From Chryseobacterium sp. ISL-6 (GTDB lineage Bacteria > Bacteroidota > Bacteroidia > Flavobacteriales > Weeksellaceae), in contig NZ_JAGGPT010000010.1 of NCBI RefSeq assembly GCF_018613715.1, positions 496,001 to 560,000 of the forward strand: a stretch of 64,000 nt of DNA, written 5' to 3'. Positions 35,395 to 44,718 of this stretch are shown here, piece by piece. Under the pieces are notes generated by a model. The model was not told where the DNA came from and did not search any database. It worked only from the letters and a program-made list of their open reading frames with translations. Positions within the stretch are counted from its first letter, which is position 1. Each line of letters begins with the position of its first letter. A program made the position numbers and the translations under genes.

Positions 35395-36699
35395 ATGAAT
35401 TATTATAATTTAAAAGATAAAGAAGAGCAGGTCAATTTTAAAACAGCTTCTACTAAAGGTCAGGGGAAAAATAAAGGACTATTCTTTCCTGAAACGATTC
35501 CTCAGTTTGATGAAGATTTCATACGGGATCTCAACCGGTTTTCAGATGAAGAAATTGCCTTTCGCTGTATGAAAGATTTTGTGGATGAAGAGATTCCTGA
35601 AATGGAATTACGAAAAATGATCTCGGAAACCATCTCATTTGAGATCCCACTTAAGAAGATCAATGATAAAATTTCTGTACTTGAATTGTTTCATGGTCCT
35701 ACCCTTGCCTTTAAAGATATTGGCGCAAGGTTTATGAGCCTGTGTCTATCTTACTTTTTAAAAGATGATGATAAGAAAGTTACGGTTTTAGTAGCTACTT
35801 CCGGAGATACCGGAGGTGCTGTTGCCGGTGGCTTTTATAAGGTTCCCGGGATCGATGTCATTATTCTTTATCCTAAAGGAAGGGTAAGCATTGTTCAGGA
35901 AAAGCAATTAACGGCTTTGGGAGAAAATATCACAGCATTGGAAGTGGATGGCAGTTTTGATGATTGTCAGAATCTTGTAAAACAGGCTTTTTCAGATGAG
36001 GAAATTAATTCCAGGATTTTTCTAACTTCTGCGAATTCTATTAATATTGCAAGATGGCTACCTCAGCAGATCTATTATTTACTGGCTTTAAAAAAATGGC
36101 AAAAAGCTGAAAAAGGAGATCCTGTTATCTGTGTACCAAGCGGAAATTTTGGAAACATCTGCGCCGGAATTCTAGCTCATTTTAGAGGAATGAAAGTCGA
36201 TCATTTTATTGCGGCCTGTAATGCTAATGATGTTGTTCCTTATTATTTAAAAACAAAAATTTTAGAACCTAAAGAAACAGTGGCTACCCTTTCCAATGCA
36301 ATGGATGTTGGTAATCCAAGTAATTTTGTGCGTATTTTAGAATTGTTTCAGGATCAGTTTGAAAATCTAAAAAACAGTATTTCAGGATATTCTGTAAATG
36401 ATGAAGATACTTTAGAGACGATAAGGAAAGTTTATGAACAGTATACCTATATTCTTGAACCTCATGGAGCTGTTGCCTATTCAGCCCTGGAAAATTATTT
36501 AGAAGAACATCCTGATAAAAAGGGATTCATTCTGGAAACGGCTCATCCTGTAAAATTTCCTGATTCTGTAGAGAAAGCAATTGGAGAAAAAATCAAAATT
36601 CCCGCGTCATTAAAGGAATTAATGAACAAGGATAAAAAAACAGTAGAAATTAATTCAGACTTTGAAGAATTAAAACGATTTTTGCTAAATAAAAATTGA
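35395..36699 (+). CDS. thrC: Threonine synthase
   Basis: This PLP enzyme converts phosphohomoserine to threonine. In the 434 residues the PLP lysine lies in HGPTLAFKDIGARFMS, with the phosphate-binding segment ATSGDTGGAVAGGFY. CVPSGNFGNICAGILA and the late ETAHPVKFPDSVEKAIG are also typical of the group without long regulatory domains. It is the third thr gene, with 5 bases to folB. Confidence 0.95.
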   Translation: MNYYNLKDKEEQVNFKTASTKGQGKNKGLFFPETIPQFDEDFIRDLNRFSDEEIAFRCMKDFVDEEIPEMELRKMISETISFEIPLKKINDKISVLELFHGPTLAFKDIGARFMSLCLSYFLKDDDKKVTVLVATSGDTGGAVAGGFYKVPGIDVIILYPKGRVSIVQEKQLTALGENITALEVDGSFDDCQNLVKQAFSDEEINSRIFLTSANSINIARWLPQQIYYLLALKKWQKAEKGDPVICVPSGNFGNICAGILAHFRGMKVDHFIAACNANDVVPYYLKTKILEPKETVATLSNAMDVGNPSNFVRILELFQDQFENLKNSISGYSVNDEDTLETIRKVYEQYTYILEPHGAVAYSALENYLEEHPDKKGFILETAHPVKFPDSVEKAIGEKIKIPASLKELMNKDKKTVEINSDFEELKRFLLNKN

Positions 36700-36704
36700 A
36701 TTTT

Positions 36705-37073
36705 ATGAGCAAAATCTTTCTAGAGGATGTTAAAATATATGCGTACCATGGTGTTTTACCTGAAGAAAACACCATTGGCACGTACTACTTACTCAATTTA
36801 GAAATTCACACCGACCTTTGGAAAGCATCTGAATCTGATGATCTGAATGATACAATCAGCTATGCCGACATCAATGATATTATTCATGGTGAAATGAAAA
36901 TTAAATCCAAACTTTTAGAACATGTTGCAGGAAGGATCATTTCAAAAATTTATGAAAGTTTTCCTGAAATTTCTTATATTAAATTAAAAATTACCAAAAC
37001 GGCTCCACCAATGCAAGGAGAAATGACAGGTGCAAGCATTGAGCTTGAAAAAAGTTTCAACCCTAATAATTAA
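36705..37073 (+). CDS. folB: Dihydroneopterin aldolase
   Basis: This enzyme cleaves dihydroneopterin in folate synthesis. The 122 residues begin MSKIFLEDVKIYAYHGVLPE, the normal family N-terminus, including the catalytic-site glutamate and histidine. A conserved lysine lies near the end in YIKLKITKTAPPM. A TTG three codons upstream (36696) overlaps the thrC stop and could also serve, but the ATG is preferred. It is placed in the thr operon by spacing only; there is no direct pathway link. Confidence 0.92.
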   Translation: MSKIFLEDVKIYAYHGVLPEENTIGTYYLLNLEIHTDLWKASESDDLNDTISYADINDIIHGEMKIKSKLLEHVAGRIISKIYESFPEISYIKLKITKTAPPMQGEMTGASIELEKSFNPNN

Positions 37074-37098
37074 TAACATTATTTTCACTTTCCAACCT

Positions 37099-38469
37099 AT
37101 GAACTTGAAATTCACGACCCTATTATTTTCGCTGTTATTTGTTAGTATTTTTGGCCAGACCAATATTAATAATCAACTGGCAGATTATAATTTTCCAAAG
37201 ATAAAATCCAGCATTACGATGCCGGTAACAATACCACTTTCTGAAATTGGCAATATGATCAATTCTTCAGTGAAGGAGCTGATCTATCAGGATGATTCGT
37301 ACACGGATAACAATAATGACCAGTTTAAGGTGAAAGTCTGGAAAACACGTCCTATAAGACTTGTTGGCGGAACCAATCAAAACCTTTTAATCGAAGTTCC
37401 TTTGAAAATATGGGCAGAGAAAGGGATTGGTACCCTTGGAATTTATTCATATCAGAATACTACTTTTGAAACGGTAATGTATTTTAATACAACCTTAAAT
37501 TTTAAAAATAACTGGACCATTATTACAAACACACAGCCGATGGGATTCAAATGGGTAACGAAGCCTGTTTTAGATTATGGAAAAGTGCAGATCCCCATTA
37601 CTTCCCTGGTTGAAAAAAGCCTGAAAGAGCAGCAGCTAAAATTCTGCAAAACGATCGATCAGCAAATGGGAACTCAGCTTAATTTTCAGCAATATGCTGT
37701 AATGGCTTGGAATGTTTTCTCACAACCTTTTAATATCTCTGAAGAATATAATACGTGGCTAAAAGTAACGCCAGTGAATGTAAATATCACACCACTTAAA
37801 TTCTATGGTAATCAGATCGATGCCAATATTGGTATAGATATTTATTCTGAAACGTTTACAGGAAGTAAACCGGCATCTTCATTACCCGTAAAAACGGCAG
37901 GTAATTTTAACTTTACGCCAACCCTTGGAGATCAGTTTTCATTGCAGACGACAGCAAATGTTCCTTTCACAGAAGCATCGAATATCGCCCGAAAAATGTT
38001 CCTGGGTAAGGAATATGATGTCCGGGATTCTAAAGTGAAAATTACAGATATCAGGGTATATGGTGTTGAAAACAGAATTATGATCGAAGCCCAGACTGAA
38101 GGATATATAAAAGGAACAGCACTTATTTCGGGAATTCCTGTGTATGATGATATCAAGAAAAAAATTGTGCTGTCGAACACTAAGTTCAAGCTGAAAACAA
38201 TGAATATCCTGCAAAAAACAGCCAGTCTATTGTTTCAGGGGAAAATTGTAAAAATGATCGAGGAAGAATACGGAATTCCTACACAGGAACTGGTTGATAC
38301 TTCTAAAAAAAGTATTGAAGAAGCTTTTAATAAAGAATATTATAAGGGTTTAAAAATGAATGGAAGAGTCTTCAATCTGAGACCAAGTCAAATCCTTTTA
38401 GGTACTTCTGGAATTACCGCTGTCATCGACACAAATGCCTCATTAAAACTAATCATCAATGGAATCTAA
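37099..38469 (+). CDS. DUF4403 family exported protein
   Basis: A 456-residue exported protein with a signal peptide ending near residue 20 (FVSIFGQ). The mature part matches the general pattern of the DUF4403 family: repeated beta-rich segments such as TIPLSEIGNMINSSVKELI and a C-terminal region on IDTNASLKLIING. The function is not known. The frame is open 23 codons upstream into folB, but the signal peptide fixes the start at 37099. It follows folB by 25 bases, as part of the same run of genes. Confidence 0.75.
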   Translation: MNLKFTTLLFSLLFVSIFGQTNINNQLADYNFPKIKSSITMPVTIPLSEIGNMINSSVKELIYQDDSYTDNNNDQFKVKVWKTRPIRLVGGTNQNLLIEVPLKIWAEKGIGTLGIYSYQNTTFETVMYFNTTLNFKNNWTIITNTQPMGFKWVTKPVLDYGKVQIPITSLVEKSLKEQQLKFCKTIDQQMGTQLNFQQYAVMAWNVFSQPFNISEEYNTWLKVTPVNVNITPLKFYGNQIDANIGIDIYSETFTGSKPASSLPVKTAGNFNFTPTLGDQFSLQTTANVPFTEASNIARKMFLGKEYDVRDSKVKITDIRVYGVENRIMIEAQTEGYIKGTALISGIPVYDDIKKKIVLSNTKFKLKTMNILQKTASLLFQGKIVKMIEEEYGIPTQELVDTSKKSIEEAFNKEYYKGLKMNGRVFNLRPSQILLGTSGITAVIDTNASLKLIINGI

Positions 38470-38496
38470 GTAAAACTAAAAACTAAACTATACACC

Positions 38497-39012
38497 ATGA
38501 GAAAATATTTACAAATTGTTGACAGACATAGGGCTTCACAAGGCCTTAGACTGGCTAATTATATAATCGATTTTATTTTCAGCTATATATTGATCCTGAT
38601 CCTGTTCGGATTACTGGGCGTTGCTTATGCATTGATCACAGGCAGTACTGTAGAAGAAATAGGATACAGGATGGAAAATATGAATCCGATGCTGGATCGG
38701 CTGATCACTTTATCTGCCTATCTTTTTGTTATGTTTTTAACCGAGCTAATTACTCAAGGTAGAAGCCTAGGTAAATTGATTACCGGAACTAAGGTAATTA
38801 TGACAGATGGAACCTCACCTAATGTCGGTAATTACTTGCTAAGAAATATTATCCGAGGAATCCCTTTTGTAGATCCGCTATCATACTTAGCTGATAAAAG
38901 TGGACTTCATGACAAATGGAGCCAGACCTGTGTTATTATAAAGAAAGATTATGAAGCTGAGTTACAGTTGAAAAGCGATATAAACACCCTTGGAACAAAA
39001 GAAAATATCTAA
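38497..39012 (+). CDS. RDD family membrane protein
   Basis: A 171-residue inner-membrane protein with three to four hydrophobic segments. The RDD-type start is RHRASQGLRLANYIIDFIF, and the conserved second part is TQGRSLGKLITGTKVI then LRNIIRGIPFVDPL. Some RDD proteins are proposed sodium/proton antiporters, but most are uncharacterised. It ends the thr-folB gene run, 50 bases before tRNA-Cys. Confidence 0.85.
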   Translation: MRKYLQIVDRHRASQGLRLANYIIDFIFSYILILILFGLLGVAYALITGSTVEEIGYRMENMNPMLDRLITLSAYLFVMFLTELITQGRSLGKLITGTKVIMTDGTSPNVGNYLLRNIIRGIPFVDPLSYLADKSGLHDKWSQTCVIIKKDYEAELQLKSDINTLGTKENI

Positions 39013-39017
39013 AAAAC

Positions 39018-39048
39018 TTTGTTTCATTCAGAAAAATTTTTATATTTG
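39018..39048 (+). promoter_or_regulatory. Promoter of tRNA-Cys
   Basis: TTTG (39018-39021) is followed after 19 bases by TATATTTG (39041-39048), a full match to the Bacteroidetes -33/-7 consensus. It lies 15 bases before the mature tRNA. Confidence 0.8.
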
Positions 39049-39062
39049 CACACCTCAAAAAT

Positions 39063-39133
39063 GGTACTTTGGCCGAGCGGCTAGGCAGTGGTCTGCAACA
39101 CCATCTACAGCGGTTCGAATCCGCTAGGTACCT
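39063..39133 (+). tRNA. tRNA-Cys (GCA)
   Basis: A 71-base cloverleaf. The acceptor stem is GGTACTT / AGGTACC, D stem GCC / GGC, and anticodon stem GTGGT / ACCAT, with loop CTGCAAC giving anticodon GCA. The T arm is AGCGG-TTCGAAT-CCGCT. The 3' CCA is not fully encoded (discriminator T is followed by CAT). A consensus promoter sits directly upstream. Confidence 0.95.
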
Positions 39134-39394
39134 CATCGCCTTTCTTTAAGAGACTGTAAATCAGTTGATTATTGAAAGGTGTTTTTATTTTGTCCTGTTA
39201 CTACAGAAAAACAAAGTGTTTTTTTCTCTGTTATACCATATACTCACATACATTAACAATAATTTTTGTAGTAAAGTAACAAAAACACTTTAATTCAGCT
39301 CTTTATGATTGCGATCATAAATAAATTTAAAGATCTATCACTAGTTTTGAACTAGAAATCCAATCTAATAATAATTTTCATCGTTTACTATTGC

Positions 39395-39421
39395 AATGCT
39401 TCTCTTCTTTTGAGGAGCATT
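39395..39421 (+). terminator. Hairpin in intergenic region, possible terminator
   Basis: The stem AATGCTTCTC / GAGGAGCATT has one T-G pair and a seven-base loop. The following T run is short. Confidence 0.4.
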
Positions 39422-39462
39422 TATCTGAAAACACTTTTTAAAATAGCATTCATTTGCCCTTT

Positions 39463-39493
39463 GGAGTTCTTCTTTAATGAAGGACTCCTTTTT
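39463..39493 (+). terminator. Probable plus-strand terminator
   Basis: The stem GGAGTTCTTC / GAAGGACTCC has one T-G pair and is followed by TTTTT. It probably ends read-through from the tRNA-Cys or thr unit. Confidence 0.6.
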
Positions 39494-39497
39494 AAAT

Positions 39498-39525
39498 AAA
39501 AAAATCCCCAACCGAAGTTGGGGAT
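39498..39525 (-). terminator. Probable minus-strand terminator
   Basis: The perfect stem ATCCCCAAC / GTTGGGGAT with tetraloop CGAA is preceded on the plus strand by an A run. It would end a minus-strand transcript, most simply that of the regulator gene, whose stop lies 370 bases away. Confidence 0.6.
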
Positions 39526-39893
39526 AAAAACTAATAACCATGAAAACTCAAATTAAACATGAGTTACATTTTACATTGAAATATTGTGCCAAAAAGGCTA
39601 TCTATTTCCATTTTAGCATTATTTTAAGAAAAAAAAAATCAATAAGAATCAGTTAAAATATTTTCTTTTTAACAACAACTAACTATATTATAGAACATTA
39701 CAAAACAATAGAGGAGACTTTATTATTTAACATATAATTTTAATTCCTGCAATATCATTCTGGGCAAACCAAAGGTTCCTGTATAAAAGAAATCCAACCT
39801 GTTTCAATAATATACAGAGCCATTACATACAAATCTTTATCCTTAGAGTTTGGGTATTTCTTGTTTAAAGACAACAGCACCACTCCATCATTT

Positions 39894-41333
39894 TTATAAA
39901 TCACTAAACCACAGATATATATCTACATCACTGGGAATACTAAGTTTTTTCCGCAGGTTATATTTTTTGGTCTGAACGGTTCTGACAGAGGTGTGGGTAT
40001 ATTCTGCAATATCTTTTGTTGAAAAATTTAAATACAGGTAGGCACAAAACCTTATTTCTGAACTTTTAAGATTGCTTATTTTTAATAGCTTTTCCGTAAA
40101 ATGAGGATTATAATCATTAAACCTTGTGAGGAATTCAGGGCTATTTTGTTTAGCCAAGAGGATTACTTCATTAAACAGACCATTATCATGCAAAACGGGT
40201 TGCTCTACTTGCTTATCGATTTTGTCTAAGCTTTTACTTTTATATTTTTTATAAAAAAAGAAAATAAAATACACCAATAGAATACATATTAAAAAACTGG
40301 CAATTAAAATATATTTTAATCTATCAGCCTGTTCTTGATGCTCCGTTTCGTCAATATTTTTTTTCTTGTCAATAATATCATTGAGATTTTTATTCTGTTT
40401 ATCGTTGATATTTTCTTCAGCAAGAAGCCGCATCGAATAGTAATTAACACTATCGGTCACCTTCATGTCTCTATATAAAATTAACAAAGCTGTATTAACC
40501 GCTTTTACATAACCCTCACTCTTATAGAATTTGCCCGCGATATATTTGCTGGTCCACAAATATTGCTGAGCTTTTTTGTAGTCTTTAATGGCCTTATAAT
40601 ATCTGGCCGCATACAAAGAGGAATAATAGGTACTTTCCATGTTATTTATTTTCTTCGCATCACTGATAGCTTCTTCAATGTATACCTTTGCTGAATCCGT
40701 CTTACCTAAATCAAGATACATCCATGCAATAGAAGATGTTGGTTTATAACTATTACTGATCTTATCTTTACTTGGATTTGAAAGATACTTACTAGTATTG
40801 CTTCTAAATATTTTAGCCCGTTTGTATGCTTTTTTATAGGCATATAATGCTTTTTCTTTTTCACCAGTATCATTATAGAATTCACCATAATACCAATTCA
40901 GTAAATAATCAAAATAAGGATTTTCTCTTACTCTTGGAGGTATTTCATCTAATTTACCTAACGCATCCATTCTTTTCCCTATTTTCATGAATAAACCAAA
41001 TTGCAGTGCACGCAAATAGAAGACAATTTCAGGATCAGTATCGGGAGTAATTAATTTTTCAACTTTATCTCCATAATTAAATGACTTCTCTATATCATTA
41101 TTTTTATTATAAATATTAGCAATCTTTAGATTACCTAAAGCAACACAATCTTTATAATCTGCTCCCCCACATTGCTCTATAATATTTTTGATCTTTTTTA
41201 TTTCCCCATCACCTGCTGTTGAAAAATCGATACCATAGATCATATCTTTATAGTGCTTTTCTCCTAAAACTTGAGAAAACGAAAATCCAGACAAGCAGAA
41301 AGCAAATACAAGCAATAATAATTTTTTAACCAT
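39894..41333 (-). CDS. Membrane-bound TPR regulator with C-terminal LuxR-type HTH
   Basis: A 479-residue protein with a signal peptide (CLSGFSFSQ) and tetratricopeptide-like helical repeats (about 60-310). A single transmembrane segment follows (ILIASFLICILLVYFIFFFY), then a cytoplasmic helix-turn-helix (FSTKDIAEYTHTSVRTVQTK). This layout, with periplasmic TPRs and an intracellular DNA-binding domain, is common in flavobacteria. The start at 41333 is chosen for the signal peptide; upstream codons are not leader-like. A possible -7 box lies at 41363-41370. It is divergent from the secreted M12B-type protease gene and could regulate it; that is inference. Confidence 0.8.
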   Translation of the reverse strand: MVKKLLLLVFAFCLSGFSFSQVLGEKHYKDMIYGIDFSTAGDGEIKKIKNIIEQCGGADYKDCVALGNLKIANIYNKNNDIEKSFNYGDKVEKLITPDTDPEIVFYLRALQFGLFMKIGKRMDALGKLDEIPPRVRENPYFDYLLNWYYGEFYNDTGEKEKALYAYKKAYKRAKIFRSNTSKYLSNPSKDKISNSYKPTSSIAWMYLDLGKTDSAKVYIEEAISDAKKINNMESTYYSSLYAARYYKAIKDYKKAQQYLWTSKYIAGKFYKSEGYVKAVNTALLILYRDMKVTDSVNYYSMRLLAEENINDKQNKNLNDIIDKKKNIDETEHQEQADRLKYILIASFLICILLVYFIFFFYKKYKSKSLDKIDKQVEQPVLHDNGLFNEVILLAKQNSPEFLTRFNDYNPHFTEKLLKISNLKSSEIRFCAYLYLNFSTKDIAEYTHTSVRTVQTKKYNLRKKLSIPSDVDIYLWFSDL

Positions 41334-41362
41334 AGTTTTTAAAGTAGTTTCTTTTTCAACTG

Positions 41363-41370
41363 CAAAACTA
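41363..41370 (-). promoter_or_regulatory. Putative -7 box of the TPR/HTH regulator gene
   Basis: On the minus strand TAGTTTTG matches TAnnTTTG, 29 bases before the ATG. Confidence 0.45.
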
Positions 41371-41602
41371 ATGTACTTATTTTTTACCATTCCATATAAA
41401 AACATACGTATTACATACTACTATCTGTTTATCAATACATTAAAACTCATTTACAAATAAGATAATAAGTAGTTTTGGAAAAAATAAAAAAAACAAATCC
41501 CATCAAATTTTAACAATTAATAAGTATTGATTGTTGTAAGTCCGTTTTAGCTTACTTAGGGATTCATTTATAAAAACCCATAAATATTAAATGTATTATT
41601 TT

Positions 41603-44600
41603 ATGAAAAAGAAAATTTTACTCATTTGTGTATTGGCTGCTGGTTTTACTGGTGCTTATGCACAGAGATGGGAACCTGCTTCAAAGGTTTCCCCAACGAG
41701 AAAAGAGGTAGATGTTAAATATGCTTACAGAGTAGATTTAGCGTCACTTAGGAACCTTTTAAAAGATGCCGTAGAAACGGGGAATGGTGCGAAACCTGTA
41801 GTTATTTCTTTACCAACCGTAGATGGTAAGATTGAAAAATTTGCGGTTTACAGTAATCCTGTTATGGAAAAGTCTATGGCAGACAGATACCAGTTGGGAT
41901 CTTATGTTGGGATAGGAATTGATGATCCTTCAAAATATCTTAGATTCAGTACTTCTCCCACCGAGATGCAGTCTATGATCATTAAAGACGGGCAATATCA
42001 GTTTATAGAACCGGTAACTGCTGATAAGCAGACTTATGGTGTTTTCTATAAAACCAAAAGAACTGGTGGAGAACATGGCTTCAGCTGCTCTACGGATGAA
42101 AAAAATTTCGGTGCTATCAAAGCTTTAGAAAAAAACGGAAAAAAAAATCTTTCTAGTGTAGGAATTACGAGCAGACCATCAAGTACAAAATACAGAACCT
42201 ATAGATTAGCATTATCTGTTACAGGAGAATATACTGCATTTTTTAATGGAGTTCCGGGAGCAGTAGCACAGATCAATACAACAATGACTCGTGTAAACGG
42301 AGTATTTGAAAAAGATTTTGGAGTTAAATTAATAGTTCAGGACTTACCGGGAATTATTTATGCAGATGCAGTAATGGACCCTTATTCTATTGCTGATGAT
42401 ATGGATAATTGGAATTTAGAGTTACAGAATACCTTGACTGCCAATGTTGGTAATGCTGCTTATGATATTGGGCATTTGTTTGGAGCTTCAGGAGGTGGAG
42501 GAAATGCTGGATGCGTTGGATGTATCTGTGTAGATCCTACAGCTGCAGATCCTGAAGGAAAAGGATCCGGATACACTTCACCTTCCAATGCAGTTCCCAG
42601 TGGCGATTCTTTTGACATCGATTATGTAGCTCATGAAATAGGGCATCAGATAGGAGGTAATCATACCTTTTCAAAAAGCACTGAGAATTCAGGAGTGAAT
42701 GTAGAACCCGGTGGGGGAACAACCATTATGGGATATGCAGGAATTACACAAGATAATGTACAAATGAATTCTGATGCTTATTTCCATTATGCTTCTATTG
42801 ATCAGATCCTAACCAACCTTGAGGGTAAACCCGCTTGTGGAATAGCTCAAGACATTATAATAAATAATGCTCCGGTAATAGCTCCTCTTATAGCATATAG
42901 CATTCCTAAAGGAACAGCTTATTATCTGGAGGCAAATGCTATCGACGCACAAAATGATCCTTTAAATTATACCTGGGAACAGTATGACAGTGTTGATAGC
43001 TTTGCTTCAATTTCTGGAGACAGTGGATGGGGATATAACACCCAGGGTGCTTTGTCCAGATCTTGGCCAGGAACGGCAAGTGGAAGAAGGTACTTCCCAA
43101 GCATGCCGACAGTGATGAGTGGAAGCTTAACAGGTAAAGCAGGTTGGGAAACGGTTTCATACATTCCAAGAACATTACATTATGCGGTAACAGTAAGAGA
43201 TCAAAATAATCTAAGACCAATGTTATCTTCTTCTGAAACTACTGTGACTGTTGGAAATGACGGACCATTTAAATTCAATGGCCTTACCGCTTCTTCAGTA
43301 TTGTATAATAATGCAACAAATACAATTCAGTGGGAAGTAGCCAATACAAACGCAGCTCCATATAATGTTACGAATGTCAAAATAGACTATACAACAAACA
43401 ACGGAACGACATGGACGGACTTGGTCGCTTCTGCTCCTAATACAGGTAGTTATTCTGCGCAAATGCCAAGTAGCTTGACAGGTACTGTTAAATTCAGGAT
43501 ATCTGCAGTTGGAAACATCTTCTATGCAGTATCTCCTCAGGTTACTATAGGAACAGCTCCAACATCAACAACGAATGCTCCAACAGGAGTTGCAACTATT
43601 GATACGGAAGTTTTCAAAACAACAGCAAGAGTAGATTGGAACAGTGTGCCTGGTGCTACTTATTCAGTCAATTACAGAAAAGCAGGGACTACAAACTGGT
43701 CAAATGCAACAAGTCCTGTCAATTCAGTAGTTCTTAATAACCTTGAAGATGAAACGAATTACGAAGTACAGGTTGCTGCTGTAGTGAATTCTGTTCCGGG
43801 GACATTCTCCAGTAACTATGCTTTCAAAACGAAAGGACTGAAGACTGGAGTTGACTACTGCTTAATGACTACTGGAGGTAATAGTACGCTTAGCATCGCC
43901 TACAGCGCACTTCTTTCATTGTCACTTTCTAACTTGGTACATTCCGAAGGACAAACCGTATCTTCAATATCAAATACTTATAGAGATTACAGTGAGGATC
44001 CTACTAAACTGATCAACTTAATCAAAGGAACCCAATACACTTTGTCGTACTCAGATTATGCAAACAGAGCAGGTGGTCAATATAATGACTGGTTCCAGGT
44101 TTGGATCGATTATAACAGAAATGGTGTTTTTGAAGCTTCAGAAAAAGTTGGCGCTAAAAATGCTATTCCTGGAGCAAACAGAAGACACACAGGAACAGTA
44201 GTATTTACGGTACCTGCAACGGCATATTCCGGAGATAAAACTTTAAGAATGAGGGTGGCTAGTACTTTCTTTAATGGTGTAGATGATGCTTGTGGCAGTC
44301 CATCTGTTCCAACGGGTCCAAATGAGTTTATTTCAGCAGGTTCTTTCAGAGATTTCCCTGTGAAAATTACCGATGCTCTTGCTGTAAATGAAGTAAAAGG
44401 AACAAACTCTGAAATCGAAATTTATCCAAATCCGGCTGATACTTTTGTAGAGGTTAAAAACCTGAAAGGAAAAGCTGATTACAAGATTTACAGTGCTGAA
44501 GGAAGACTGGTACAAAGTGGTAAACTGGATGGTCAGAGAATTAATGTTGCTTCATTAATAAAAGGAATGTATATCATTTCTATTACGAGTGAGAACAAAA

Positions 44601-44629
44601 CTTATAACACAAAACTAATCAAAAAATAA
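41603..44629 (+). CDS. Secreted reprolysin-like metalloprotease with Fn3, GEVED and T9SS sorting domains
   Basis: A 1008-residue secreted zinc protease with a signal peptide ending near TGAYAQ. The catalytic domain carries VAHEIGHQIGGNHTFS, an intact HExxHxxGxxH motif, with a Met-turn at GGTTIMGYAG. A beta-rich region follows, then a fibronectin type III domain (TTARVDWNSVPGATYSVNYR) and a GEVED-like domain (WIDYNRNGVFEASEKV). The end is a type A T9SS domain (IEIYPNPADTFVEVKN ... KLIKK). The start is taken at the second Met (41603), which begins the signal peptide. It is divergent from the regulator gene and 89 bases before another T9SS cargo gene. Confidence 0.93.
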   Translation: MKKKILLICVLAAGFTGAYAQRWEPASKVSPTRKEVDVKYAYRVDLASLRNLLKDAVETGNGAKPVVISLPTVDGKIEKFAVYSNPVMEKSMADRYQLGSYVGIGIDDPSKYLRFSTSPTEMQSMIIKDGQYQFIEPVTADKQTYGVFYKTKRTGGEHGFSCSTDEKNFGAIKALEKNGKKNLSSVGITSRPSSTKYRTYRLALSVTGEYTAFFNGVPGAVAQINTTMTRVNGVFEKDFGVKLIVQDLPGIIYADAVMDPYSIADDMDNWNLELQNTLTANVGNAAYDIGHLFGASGGGGNAGCVGCICVDPTAADPEGKGSGYTSPSNAVPSGDSFDIDYVAHEIGHQIGGNHTFSKSTENSGVNVEPGGGTTIMGYAGITQDNVQMNSDAYFHYASIDQILTNLEGKPACGIAQDIIINNAPVIAPLIAYSIPKGTAYYLEANAIDAQNDPLNYTWEQYDSVDSFASISGDSGWGYNTQGALSRSWPGTASGRRYFPSMPTVMSGSLTGKAGWETVSYIPRTLHYAVTVRDQNNLRPMLSSSETTVTVGNDGPFKFNGLTASSVLYNNATNTIQWEVANTNAAPYNVTNVKIDYTTNNGTTWTDLVASAPNTGSYSAQMPSSLTGTVKFRISAVGNIFYAVSPQVTIGTAPTSTTNAPTGVATIDTEVFKTTARVDWNSVPGATYSVNYRKAGTTNWSNATSPVNSVVLNNLEDETNYEVQVAAVVNSVPGTFSSNYAFKTKGLKTGVDYCLMTTGGNSTLSIAYSALLSLSLSNLVHSEGQTVSSISNTYRDYSEDPTKLINLIKGTQYTLSYSDYANRAGGQYNDWFQVWIDYNRNGVFEASEKVGAKNAIPGANRRHTGTVVFTVPATAYSGDKTLRMRVASTFFNGVDDACGSPSVPTGPNEFISAGSFRDFPVKITDALAVNEVKGTNSEIEIYPNPADTFVEVKNLKGKADYKIYSAEGRLVQSGKLDGQRINVASLIKGMYIISITSENKTYNTKLIKK

Positions 44630-44718
44630 TTTCGTACAATTAGTTTATTTTTTAATACCTGTGAGTGCTTTATTATTTGCAGGTATTATCTTTTTTTAAT
44701 CAATAAAATAAGACCAGA

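Larger units (their letters stand above)
39134..39893. other. Intergenic region with several hairpins
   Basis: No confident gene is seen in 760 bases. It contains two plus-strand terminator-like hairpins, one minus-strand hairpin, and short open frames that I do not accept as genes. One of these frames (39755-39904, minus) overlaps the end of the regulator gene. Confidence 0.5.

Noticed and set aside
39540..39656. Plus-strand frame of 38 codons (MKTQIKHELHF...) after a hairpin
   Set aside because: The hairpin is oriented as a minus-strand terminator, composition is AT-driven, and nothing else supports translation.
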